Shown here: positions 1 through 6,490 of the stretch, piece by piece | How the letters are laid out: each line of letters starts with the position of its first letter | Numbering within the stretch: the first letter of the stretch is position 1 | Assembly: GCA_021203115.1 (NCBI GenBank) | Contig: JAJQBV010000175.1 | Location: 1-7,140 of the forward strand | Length of the DNA stretch: 7,140 bases | Reading direction: 5' to 3' | DNA from: Clostridiales bacterium | GTDB lineage: Bacteria; Bacillota; Clostridia; Lachnospirales; Lachnospiraceae | Program-made: the position numbers and the translations under genes | Notes under the pieces: generated by a model | The model's input: only the letters and a program-made list of their open reading frames with translations | What the model was told of the DNA's origin: nothing | Database searches by the model: none

Positions 1-70
1 TTCTAATATATAGGACATGATCACATGAATATAAATCTTTTTCTTCTTTTTTAAGAGGCATCAGAAGAAA

Positions 71-122
71 TCATTTTTAAATGATTTATTTTAGATAAAA
101 AGTCATTTTTAAGTGATTTATT
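71..122. repeat. Pair of 20-bp AT-rich direct repeats upstream of the ATPase promoter
   Basis: Two copies of tcatttttaaRtgatttatt lie at 71-90 and 103-122 and differ at one base (a in the first, g in the second). The first copy also contains an inverted repeat (atcattt, 2-nt gap, aaatgat, at 70-85); the second keeps it less perfectly. The copies are 32 bp apart start to start, about three helical turns, so a bound protein would sit on the same DNA face. The second copy ends one base before the -35 box at 124. Inference: a tandem regulator site or an UP-like element. The remaining upstream bases (1-70) are AT-rich and show no gene. Confidence 0.6.
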
Positions 123-123
123 C

Positions 124-152
124 TTGACCTCTATCGAATCGCATACTATAAT
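124..152 (+). promoter_or_regulatory. sigmaA-type promoter of the AAA/DUF4143 ATPase gene
   Basis: The -35 box is TTGACC (124-129) and the -10 box is a perfect TATAAT (147-152), with a 17-nt spacer. Transcription would start near 159, giving a leader of about 45 nt before the ATG at 205. This also shows that the TTG at 124 is part of the -35 box and not a start codon. Confidence 0.75.
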
Positions 153-204
153 GAATCTTAGAACAGCACAAAGACAGAATACTTTCGAATACGAGGTGCA
201 CAGC

Positions 205-1506
205 ATGGAACGAATTATTACCAACGAATTACTGACATGGAAAAATACACAGAAAAACCGCCTTCCACTGGTGCTCTATGGCGCGAGGCAGGTTGGGAAG
301 ACCTATACTCTTCTTCATTTCGGCAGGGAGTATTATAAAAATACAGTCTATGTGAACTTTGAACGAATGCCTGTCATCTCTGAGTTTTTCGGCGGGGATC
401 TGAACCCAGACCGCATTATACGTTTTTTAGAGGAATACTTTTCGGATACCATCATTCCGGGACAGACTTTGCTGATTTTTGATGAGATACAATCCTGCGA
501 GAGAGCACTGACTTCTCTGAAGTATTTTGCAGAGGAAGCGCCCGAATATCATGTGGCGGCAGCAGGAAGCCTTCTGGGTGTAGCAATACACAGAGAACAG
601 TATTCTTTTCCGGTGGGGAAAGTCCTTTTAAAAACGATGTACCCTCTCCGGTTTGACGAGTTTTTGGTTGCCACAGGAAACAGGCATCTTGTGTCACTCA
701 TCCGGGAACATTTTGAAACCATGCGCGAAATGCCGGATCAGACACACAAATAAGTGATGCAATGGCTCAGAAGGTATCTTTTTGTGGGCGGAATGCCGGC
801 GGCTGTGAAAAAATATCTGGAGGAAGATTCTCTGATTAACATTCCGGAACTACAGACCATGATTCTGAGCGCGTACACTGCTGACATGGCAAAATATTCC
901 ACCGCCAGCGAATGCACAAAGATACAAAATGCTTTCCGCTCTCTCCCTGCACAACTCGCGAAGGATAACAAAAAATTTCAATATAAACTGATTCGTAAGG
1001 GAGCTACAGCCGGTCTGTTCGGAGAATCTATATCCTGGCTGGTAATGTCCGGCATTGTCCTGGAATGTAACCGTGTTACCCGAGGCGAAGTACCGCTTGC
1101 CGTCACACAGGATTTATCCTCTTTCAAATTATACATGTCTGACGTTGGCCTTCTCTCAGCTGCCTCAGGTATTATGCCGGAAAACATAATTCGCCAGGAA
1201 TTATCAGATGTTTTTAAAGGCGCATTGGCAGAAAATTATGTTGCACAGACACTTGCCGCATGCGGTCATAAACTTTTTTACTGGACTTCCGATTCTCCGG
1301 CAGCCGAAGTTGATTTTCTTCTGCAAAAAGAAGGGCGCGTAATTCCGGCAGAAGTAAAATATGATGTAAATGTCCACGCAAAAAGTATGCGCCATTTTTC
1401 TAACATGTACCATCCGGCGCAAATGATCCGGATATCCGCTCGGAATTTCGGACAGGATGAACATGGTATGCGGTCTATTCCATTATATGCAGCCTTCTGT
1501 ATTTAG
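205..1506 (+). pseudogene. AAA_14/DUF4143 ATP-binding protein, interrupted by an in-frame TAA at 751-753
   Basis: This is one coding frame of 433 codons, about the usual length of the family, broken at codon 183 by TAA. The ATG at 205 is chosen because GAGGTG (193-198) lies 6 nt upstream and a promoter lies at 124-152. The N-terminal ATPase domain has Walker A GARQVGKT (residues 26-33), Walker B LLIFDEIQ (89-96) and the AAAGSLLG strand (118-125). After the stop the same frame resumes with RRYLFVGGMP, typical of the family, followed by the DUF4143 region. The C-terminus has a PD-(D/E)XK-like nuclease signature: E343 in ALAEN, EVD with D370, and EVK with E383 and K385. It ends in the usual IPLYAAFCI. 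The family is widespread in gut bacteria and archaea and is often present in many copies; its cellular role is poorly known. No Shine-Dalgarno precedes the GTG/ATG at 754/757, so independent translation of the second half looks poor. The gene is most likely a recent pseudogene or a sequence-error case. Confidence 0.85.
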
Positions 1507-1577
1507 TGGACCGTATTGTATAAAGAATTTTTTTTAAAATTGTCACACAATAAGATATCCGAAGGAGAATTCCACCT

Positions 1578-1949
1578 ATGTATGAACAGGATTATATCAT
1601 GCGTTATATCAAAGAAATGGTACGCGCCTTGCTAAAACTACTGTTCCATATTGATACGGCATCCCAGATGCAGGAACGAATGGACGAGAAAATGATTCAG
1701 ATTTATGAACATCTGACAGGTCTCATCGACAAAGGGGACATCAACACAGCCGAAAACCAGCTTTATGAACTTATTGATACCGGAGATCCGGATGGTCTGA
1801 AACTGGCTTTACTCTTTTTCGACTATCTCAATGAAAAATCAGATGACTTCCTGGAAAGCAACGGTTTCACACGGAATGAAATCCGGGATGATCTGGACAG
1901 TATCGTCTCCGGATATGGCTACAATGGGTTTGTGAACGCGTTTTTTTAA
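1578..1949 (+). CDS. DUF6483 family protein, small hypothetical
   Basis: The protein has 123 residues. The opening MYEQDYIMRYIKEMVRALLK is what I recognise as the DUF6483 family of Clostridia; no biochemical function is known to me. The sequence is predicted to be mostly helical: residues 30-67 form an amphipathic helical stretch, residues 75-95 another, and the C-terminus is aromatic (GYGYNGFVNAFF). There is no signal peptide and no clear membrane segment, so it is probably cytosolic. AAGGAG (1562-1567) lies 10 nt before the ATG. The gene follows the broken ATPase gene by 71 nt and could be co-transcribed with it, since no terminator is visible between them. Its stop codon overlaps the stop of the opposing peptidase gene by 3 nt. 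Confidence 0.75.
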   Translation: MYEQDYIMRYIKEMVRALLKLLFHIDTASQMQERMDEKMIQIYEHLTGLIDKGDINTAENQLYELIDTGDPDGLKLALLFFDYLNEKSDDFLESNGFTRNEIRDDLDSIVSGYGYNGFVNAFF

Positions 1950-2665
1950 TTTCTCCTGTTTCCACCGCCAAAGATGAGGATCAAACGCAAAAGCTGCAGG
2001 ATCATGGAAGCCGCACTCGCAACATATGTCATAGCGGCTGCGCGAAGAACTTTCTGTGTATCATGGATTTCCCGGCCCCCGAGGATCCCGGTCTTTTCCA
2101 GTTCGCCAAATGCCCGGTGTGATGCGTTGAATTCCACAGGAAGCGTCACAAGCTGGAAGAGGACTGCCAACGAAAAAAGCAGGATGCCGATCTGGCACAG
2201 GACACTTCCGGCGCCGCCAAAAATCAGCCCGATGATCAGCACCGGCCACGCGAGGCGGGAGCCAAAGTTTGCAGCCGGGACAAAAGCACTGCGGATCCGC
2301 AATGGCGCGTATCCGACATCATGCTGGATTGCGTGCCCGCACTCGTGTGCCGCAACGCCGATTGCAGCGACGGATGTGCTGTTATATACACTGTCAGACA
2401 ACGCCAGCGTCTTTTTGCGCGGATCGTAATGATCTGTTAAGTTTCCCCGGATGTGCGTGATCTGCACATCATAAATTCCTGCGTTATTCAATATACTTTG
2501 GGCAGCCTGCGCACCGGTCATCCCCGAAAAGCTCCGCACCCTGGAGAACTTCCGGAAAGTACGGTTCATTCTTGCAGATGCGATCAGGCAGATGACTGCA
2601 CCGATAATCAGCAGGAGGTATGTCCAATAATATCCGTAACTGTAATAGCCATAGTTGTAATACAT
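1946..2665 (-). CDS. YugP-like neutral zinc metallopeptidase, membrane protein
   Basis: This 239-residue protein belongs to the Zn_peptidase_2 (YugP) family of membrane-associated zinc peptidases; substrates are not established. The catalytic motif HECGH is at residues 107-111, inside the family block IGVAAHECGHAIQH, and is preceded by DPRKKTLALSDSVYNS (81-96). E178 in LPVEFNAS is the probable third zinc ligand. Hydrophobic segments lie near residues 15-31, 139-153, 158-175 and 217-233, which suggests a multipass membrane protein. The N-terminus is very tyrosine-rich (9 Tyr in the first 16 residues), as is common in this family. The start at 2665 is supported by AGAAGTGAT just upstream on the minus strand (plus 2669-2677). 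The gene has its own promoter and is divergent from miaB. Length and motifs look intact. Confidence 0.9.
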   Translation of the reverse strand: MYYNYGYYSYGYYWTYLLLIIGAVICLIASARMNRTFRKFSRVRSFSGMTGAQAAQSILNNAGIYDVQITHIRGNLTDHYDPRKKTLALSDSVYNSTSVAAIGVAAHECGHAIQHDVGYAPLRIRSAFVPAANFGSRLAWPVLIIGLIFGGAGSVLCQIGILLFSLAVLFQLVTLPVEFNASHRAFGELEKTGILGGREIHDTQKVLRAAAMTYVASAASMILQLLRLILIFGGGNRRN

Positions 2666-2709
2666 TACATCACTTCTTTCTGAGAAATCTTTTTTATCTC
2701 TTCGTTTTC

Positions 2710-2737
2710 ATTATATAGTATTTTTCCCAAAAATCAA
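2710..2737 (-). promoter_or_regulatory. sigmaA-type promoter of the YugP-like peptidase gene
   Basis: Read on the minus strand, the -35 box is TTGATT (plus 2732-2737) and the -10 box is TATAAT (plus 2710-2715), with a 16-nt spacer. Transcription would begin near 2703, leaving a leader of about 38 nt before the ATG at 2665. Confidence 0.6.
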
Positions 2738-2762
2738 GCATATATCTTTCCATTGCCTGTAC

Positions 2763-2791
2763 TTGTCTGCCATTCCGAAATATGCTATAAT
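2763..2791 (+). promoter_or_regulatory. sigmaA-type promoter with extended -10, upstream of miaB
   Basis: The -35 box is TTGTCT (2763-2768) and the -10 box is a perfect TATAAT (2786-2791), with a 17-nt spacer. The -10 is preceded by TGC (2783-2785), an extended -10 element. The start of transcription would be near 2798, about 45 nt before the miaB ATG. It probably drives the whole miaB to isomerase gene run. Confidence 0.75.
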
Positions 2792-2800
2792 CCAAAAATG

Positions 2801-2814
2801 TCGGGTTAACCCGA
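2801..2814. promoter_or_regulatory. Perfect 14-bp palindrome at the miaB transcription start
   Basis: TCGGGTTAACCCGA is a perfect palindrome beginning 10 nt after the -10 box, at about +3 to +17. As DNA it is placed like a repressor operator. As RNA it could fold a 5-bp GC-rich stem with a UUAA loop at the very 5' end of the transcript. Which of the two applies cannot be told from the sequence. Confidence 0.5.
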
Positions 2815-2827
2815 AAATGTGAGTTAC

Positions 2828-2832
2828 GGAGG
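2828..2832 (+). promoter_or_regulatory. Ribosome binding site that decides the miaB start
   Basis: GGAGG lies 10 nt before the ATG at 2843. The in-frame GTG at 2819 lies upstream of this site and has no Shine-Dalgarno of its own, so the ATG is preferred. Confidence 0.7.
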
Positions 2833-2842
2833 ATCAGGCGAA

Positions 2843-4300
2843 ATGGATTGCCGGGATCAGAATATAGATTACGATGAGATTGATATCACGCTCCCCGCAC
2901 CGGAGGAGGAGCCGTACCGCCAGTATTATTATATTGCAAAGGCCCGTTGTTATCTGCGCCGGATGGAGAGCGAGGCCGGTCGGAAGCTGACCTTTTGCGT
3001 TCAGACCTTCGGCTGTCAGATGAACGCGCGGGACTCCGAGAAGCTTTGCGGCATTCTGCGTGCCATCGGCTATGCGGAGCAGGAGAGTGAGGAGGGTGCG
3101 GATTTTGTGCTCTACAACACCTGCACGGTCCGGGAGAATGCCAACAACAAGGTTTACGGCAGGCTGGGATATCTGCATGGGTATAAAAAGAAAAATCCCC
3201 ATATGCTCATCGCCCTCTGCGGCTGTATGATGCAGGAGGAGAAGGTGGTTGCGAAGATCAGGAAAAGCTATCCCTTTGTGGATCTGGTTTTCGGCACCCA
3301 CAATATTTTTAAGTTTGCGGAGCTTTTTGTGCAGACCTGTGAGCAGTCCTCCATGGTGGTGGATATCTGGGAGGGTACAACGCAGATCGTGGAGCAGCTT
3401 CCGAATGAGCGAAAATATCCGTTTAAGAGCGGGGTCAATATCATGTTCGGCTGCAACAATTTCTGCAGCTACTGCATTGTGCCCTATGTGCGCGGCAGGG
3501 AGCGTAGCCGCAGGCCGGAGGAGATCATGGACGAGATCCGTCGGTTTGTGGACGACGGTGTGATCGAGGTGATGCTTCTCGGTCAGAATGTCAATTCCTA
3601 TGGGAAGAATTTGGAAACGCCGGTTTCCTTTGCGGAGCTTTTGTCGGAGATTGATCAGATCGAGGGGCTGGAGCGGATTCGGTTTATGACCTCTCATCCC
3701 AAGGATCTCTCCGATGAGCTGATTGAGGTGATGGCGGGATCCAAGAAGATCTGCCGACACCTGCATTTGCCGCTGCAGTCGGGCAGCAGCCGCCTTTTAA
3801 AGATTATGAACCGTCATTACACGAAGGAGCATTATCTGGAACTGATGGATAAAATACGGGCAGCCATGCCGGACATTGCCCTCACCACGGATATTATTGT
3901 CGGATTCCCCGGTGAGACGGAGGAGGATTTCGAGGAGACCATGGATGTGGTGCGCAGAGTGCAGTATGACAGCGCATTCACGTTTATCTACTCAAAGCGA
4001 ACCGGGACACCGGCCGCCTCCATGGAGGATCAGGTTCCGGAGGATGTGGTAAAGCAACGGTTTGACCGTTTATTAAAGGAGATCCAGAACATCGCCGCGA
4101 AGAAGGCGGATGCGCTGACCGGACAGACGATGGAGGTGCTGGTGGAGAGCATCAATCATCAGGATCCGGCGCTGGTGACCGGACGTCTGAGCAATAACTT
4201 CGTCGTTCACCTGCCGGGAGACGAGAGCCTGATCGGCAAAATCGTGAAGGTAAGGCTGGACGAGTATAAGGGATTCTATTACTATGGGAATTTGGTATGA
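2843..4300 (+). CDS. miaB: tRNA-2-methylthio-N6-dimethylallyladenosine synthase MiaB
   Basis: This 485-residue radical-SAM methylthiotransferase converts i6A37 to ms2i6A37 in tRNAs that read codons starting with U, using two [4Fe-4S] clusters. After a Firmicutes-style N-terminal extension of about 50 residues, the UPF0004 domain shows its three cluster cysteines: C58 (TFGCQMN), C94 (YNTCTVRENA) and C128 (CGCMMQE). The radical-SAM motif CxxxCxxC is C204, C208 and C211, within GCNNFCSYCIVPYVRGRERSR. Further family blocks are LLGQNVNSYG (245-254), SHPKDL (284-289), HLPLQSGS (308-315) and TDIIVGFPGE (349-358). A TRAM RNA-binding domain closes the protein (about 424-485). All key residues are present and the length is normal. 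It is the first gene of the run, behind its own promoter; the next gene starts 42 nt downstream. Confidence 0.97.
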   Translation: MDCRDQNIDYDEIDITLPAPEEEPYRQYYYIAKARCYLRRMESEAGRKLTFCVQTFGCQMNARDSEKLCGILRAIGYAEQESEEGADFVLYNTCTVRENANNKVYGRLGYLHGYKKKNPHMLIALCGCMMQEEKVVAKIRKSYPFVDLVFGTHNIFKFAELFVQTCEQSSMVVDIWEGTTQIVEQLPNERKYPFKSGVNIMFGCNNFCSYCIVPYVRGRERSRRPEEIMDEIRRFVDDGVIEVMLLGQNVNSYGKNLETPVSFAELLSEIDQIEGLERIRFMTSHPKDLSDELIEVMAGSKKICRHLHLPLQSGSSRLLKIMNRHYTKEHYLELMDKIRAAMPDIALTTDIIVGFPGETEEDFEETMDVVRRVQYDSAFTFIYSKRTGTPAASMEDQVPEDVVKQRFDRLLKEIQNIAAKKADALTGQTMEVLVESINHQDPALVTGRLSNNFVVHLPGDESLIGKIVKVRLDEYKGFYYYGNLV

Positions 4301-4325
4301 AAGTGGAGAGCAATCGGCTTTCATA
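4296..4325 (+). repeat. 8-bp inverted repeat overlapping the miaB stop codon
   Basis: TATGAAAG (4296-4303) and CTTTCATA (4318-4325) are perfect complements separated by 14 nt. The left arm includes the miaB stop codon. The stem is AT-rich and is not followed by a run of T, so it does not look like an intrinsic terminator. It might be a weak intercistronic hairpin or chance. Confidence 0.3.
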
Positions 4326-4342
4326 TTGTATAGGACACACAC

Positions 4343-4732
4343 ATGGAACAAAAACCCGGAAAAAGAGAAATAGTTTTTCTCATAATGATCTTTCTCCTTA
4401 TCCTTGCGGTCTGGCTTGGCTATCGTTTCATGAAAGCAGGCGCCGATACCGGCGGCAAAGTCCGGATTACGGTGGACGGCGAGGAATACGGCGTTTATAA
4501 TATGTATGAGGATCAGGAGATCCCGATTGAGATTAACGGCGAGGTAACCAACACCCTGATTATCGTAAACGGGGAGGCCGATATGATCGAGGCCAACTGC
4601 CCGGATCAGATCTGTGTGAATATGGATCCGATCTCTGCGGAGGGTGAGACGATCATCTGTCTGCCGAATAAGATCGTGGCGGAGGTCATCGAGTCAGAGG
4701 AGGAGTCAGAGGTTGATGTAATCGCGCAGTAA
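4343..4732 (+). CDS. NusG domain II-containing protein, membrane-anchored
   Basis: This 129-residue protein has a short basic N-terminus (KPGKR), one transmembrane helix at about residues 9-29, and then an extracytoplasmic NusG domain II (DUF1312-type) fold at about 38-117. The family signature is clear: CPDQIC (C86, C91) followed by ETIICLPNKIVAEV (102-115, with C106). It lacks the NGN and KOW parts of real NusG, so it should not be called a transcription factor; the biochemical role of these small proteins is not established. It ends in an acidic tail (ESEEESEVD). The ATG at 4343 is preceded by a weak AGGA (4332-4335) at 7 nt. It sits 42 nt after miaB and 80 nt before ruvA, on the same strand, so it is probably in the same transcript. 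Confidence 0.88.
   Translation: MEQKPGKREIVFLIMIFLLILAVWLGYRFMKAGADTGGKVRITVDGEEYGVYNMYEDQEIPIEINGEVTNTLIIVNGEADMIEANCPDQICVNMDPISAEGETIICLPNKIVAEVIESEEESEVDVIAQ
4691..4714 (+). repeat. 12-bp tandem duplication in the acidic tail of the NusG domain II gene
   Basis: GAGTCAGAGG occurs at 4691-4700 and again at 4703-4712, a 12-bp period with 10 of 12 bases matching. In frame it encodes ESEE then ESEV. It is a likely small slippage duplication that lengthened the acidic C-terminus without changing the frame. Confidence 0.6.
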
Positions 4733-4812
4733 TTTTGCCGGGGACAGGCAATAAGAGCAGTAAGAATTCGGCATAAATATTGACAGGGATGAAGAAAGAG
4801 TCGGAATAAATT

Positions 4813-5424
4813 ATGTATGCTTACATCAGGGGAACCCTTGAGGAGGTTCGGGAAGATTATATTGTCGTAGAGAACAACGGAATCGGGTATCAGATATCGG
4901 TTCCGATGCGGATTCTGGAGGAACTGCCGGAAAGAGGCGCGGAGGTGAAAATTTATACCTACCTGTATGTGCGGGAGGATATCTTTTCTCTCTTCGGATT
5001 TTCCACGCAGGACGAGCTTGCCATGTTCCGCCTGCTGCTCAATGTCTCGGGCATCGGGCCAAAGGGGGCGCTCGGCATCCTGTCGGCGCTGTCGGTCAAC
5101 GAGATCCGTTTTGCTGTGGTGAGCGAGGATATCAAGACGATCACGAAGGCGCCGGGTATCGGGAAAAAGGGCGCGCAGCGCCTGATCATTGAATTAAAGG
5201 ACAAGATCAGTCTCGAGGATGCTTACGAGTCTGCATTGGAGGATGGTCTGCAGGAGGTTCCGGAGACGATGCAGATTGTGAAAAAAGAGGCCATGGAGGC
5301 GTTGGTGGCGCTGGGCTACAGCTCGGCGGATGCGGCGAAGGCACTGTCCGGGATCGAGATTTCCGACGATTCGGATGTGGAGACAGTGCTGCGGATGGCG
5401 CTGCGCAGCATGGCTCTATTATAA
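4813..5424 (+). CDS. ruvA: Holliday junction branch migration protein RuvA
   Basis: RuvA, 203 residues, a normal length. It tetramerises on the four-way DNA junction and loads the RuvB motor for branch migration in recombinational repair. Domain I is an OB fold (about 1-62, starting MYAYIRGTLEEV). Domain II carries two helix-hairpin-helix motifs, VSGIGPKGA (78-86) and APGIGKKGAQR (113-123), for junction contact. A flexible acidic linker (about 135-150) leads to domain III (about 155-203; EAMEALVALGYSSADAAKAL), which contacts RuvB. The Shine-Dalgarno is weak (AAAGAG at 4795-4800, 12 nt from the ATG). The gene lies 32 nt before ruvB, the classic pair. No LexA-like box was recognised next to it. 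The sequence appears intact. Confidence 0.96.
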   Translation: MYAYIRGTLEEVREDYIVVENNGIGYQISVPMRILEELPERGAEVKIYTYLYVREDIFSLFGFSTQDELAMFRLLLNVSGIGPKGALGILSALSVNEIRFAVVSEDIKTITKAPGIGKKGAQRLIIELKDKISLEDAYESALEDGLQEVPETMQIVKKEAMEALVALGYSSADAAKALSGIEISDDSDVETVLRMALRSMALL

Positions 5425-5456
5425 TGCCACAGGAGATAACATACAGGAGCAGGTAA

Positions 5457-6452
5457 ATGGAAAAACGAACAATTTCCACGCAGATTCAGGAAGAAGACAT
5501 AAAACTGGAGCCGAGCCTCCGCCCGAGGACGCTCGACGAGTACATCGGGCAGGAGCAGATCAAGGACAGCCTGCGCGTCTACATTGAGGCGGCGAAGCAG
5601 CGGGGAGAGGCGCTCGACCATGTCCTTTTCTACGGCCCTCCCGGTCTGGGGAAGACGACGCTCTCCGGCATCATTGCCAACGAGATGGGTGTCCATATGA
5701 AGGTGACCTCCGGCCCGGCCATCGCCAAGCCCGGCGAGATGACGTCTATTCTGAGCAACCTTCAGGAAAATGACCTTCTCTTTGTGGATGAGATTCACCG
5801 CCTGAATCGTCAGGTGGAGGAGGTGCTCTACCCGGCCATGGAGGATTACGCGATCGATATTATGATCGGGAAGGGCTCCAGCGCGCGGTCCATCCGTCTG
5901 GATCTGCCGAAGTTTACGCTGGTGGGTGCGACCACCCGCGCCGGTCTCCTGACGGCACCGTTGCGGGACCGCTTCGGTGTGGTTCAGCATCTGGAGTTTT
6001 ACACTGTGAATGAGCTTCAGACGATCATCCTGCAGTCGGCGAAAAAACTGAATGTGAAGATTGAGACAGAGGGGGCGCACGAGCTCGCACGGCGTTCGCG
6101 GGGGACGCCCCGGCTGGCGAACCGCCTGTTAAAGCGGGTTCGCGATTTCGCGCAGGTAAAATATGACGGGGTGATCACGAAGGATGTGGCTTCCTTTGCG
6201 TTGGATTTGCTGGAAGTGGATAGCTGCGGTCTGGATAAAAACGACCGTATGATAATGCTGACGATTCTGCAGAAATTCGGCGGCGGGCCGGTGGGTCTGG
6301 ACACGCTGGCGGCCGCAATCGGAGAGGATGCCGGCACCATTGAGGATGTGTACGAGCCCTACCTCGTCAAAAACGGTTTTATCAACCGCACGCCGAAGGG
6401 GCGCGTGGCGACCGAACAGGCGTATGTCCATTTCGGGATTATTCCCGCATAG
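5457..6452 (+). CDS. ruvB: Holliday junction branch migration DNA helicase RuvB
   Basis: RuvB, 331 residues, full length. It is an AAA+ ATPase whose hexameric rings pump DNA through the RuvA-bound junction. Visible motifs are [16 protein letters not shown] near the N-terminus (21-36), Walker [10 protein letters not shown] (60-68), Walker [10 protein letters not shown] (107-115), sensor 1 GATTR (157-161), the probable arginine finger R170 in APLRDRFG, and sensor 2 [11 protein letters not shown] (215-225). A C-terminal winged-helix DNA-binding domain follows (about 256-331, with [17 protein letters not shown] and RTPKGRVAT). AGGAG (5445-5449) lies 7 nt before the ATG. It is co-directional with ruvA, and the isomerase gene begins 38 nt after it. 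Confidence 0.97.
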   Translation: MEKRTISTQIQEEDIKLEPSLRPRTLDEYIGQEQIKDSLRVYIEAAKQRGEALDHVLFYGPPGLGKTTLSGIIANEMGVHMKVTSGPAIAKPGEMTSILSNLQENDLLFVDEIHRLNRQVEEVLYPAMEDYAIDIMIGKGSSARSIRLDLPKFTLVGATTRAGLLTAPLRDRFGVVQHLEFYTVNELQTIILQSAKKLNVKIETEGAHELARRSRGTPRLANRLLKRVRDFAQVKYDGVITKDVASFALDLLEVDSCGLDKNDRMIMLTILQKFGGGPVGLDTLAAAIGEDAGTIEDVYEPYLVKNGFINRTPKGRVATEQAYVHFGIIPA

Positions 6453-6490
6453 AGAGAGCGAATACAGCATAAGAGAAAAAGGAGATCATT

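Noticed and set aside
124..204. TTG at 124 as the start of the ATPase gene
   Set aside because: TTG is part of a -35 box (TTGACC) with a perfect -10 17 nt later, so it lies upstream of the transcript. The ATG at 205 has a good ribosome binding site and matches the family N-terminus.
754..1506. Separate second gene starting at GTG 754 or ATG 757
   Set aside because: It has no Shine-Dalgarno, begins in the middle of a conserved family block, and lacks an ATPase domain. It is better read as the second half of one broken gene.
1539..1551. Small inverted repeat ATTGT-CAC-ACAAT before the DUF6483 gene as an operator
   Set aside because: The arms are only 5 bp in an AT-rich spacer, and no convincing promoter lies around it, so chance is likely.
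2819..2842. GTG at 2819 as the miaB start
   Set aside because: It has no ribosome binding site, whereas GGAGG at 2828-2832 serves the ATG at 2843.
2834..3766. Long minus-strand open frame (310 codons) opposite miaB
   Set aside because: It is a shadow of the strongly supported miaB gene. It shows no family resemblance, and its composition reflects the reverse complement of miaB codons.
4780..4812. TTGACA at 4780 as a ruvA promoter
   Set aside because: The -35 hexamer is perfect, but no acceptable -10 lies at 16-18 nt (GGAATA or GAATAA only), and transcription would start at or inside the ruvA start codon.
5419..5424. TATAAT at the end of ruvA as a ruvB promoter
   Set aside because: It coincides with the last codons of ruvA and has no -35 at the right distance.
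5316..6080. Long minus-strand open frame (254 codons) opposite ruvA/ruvB
   Set aside because: It lies over two certain genes, has low-complexity Arg/Leu/His content typical of antisense frames, and has no recognisable domain.
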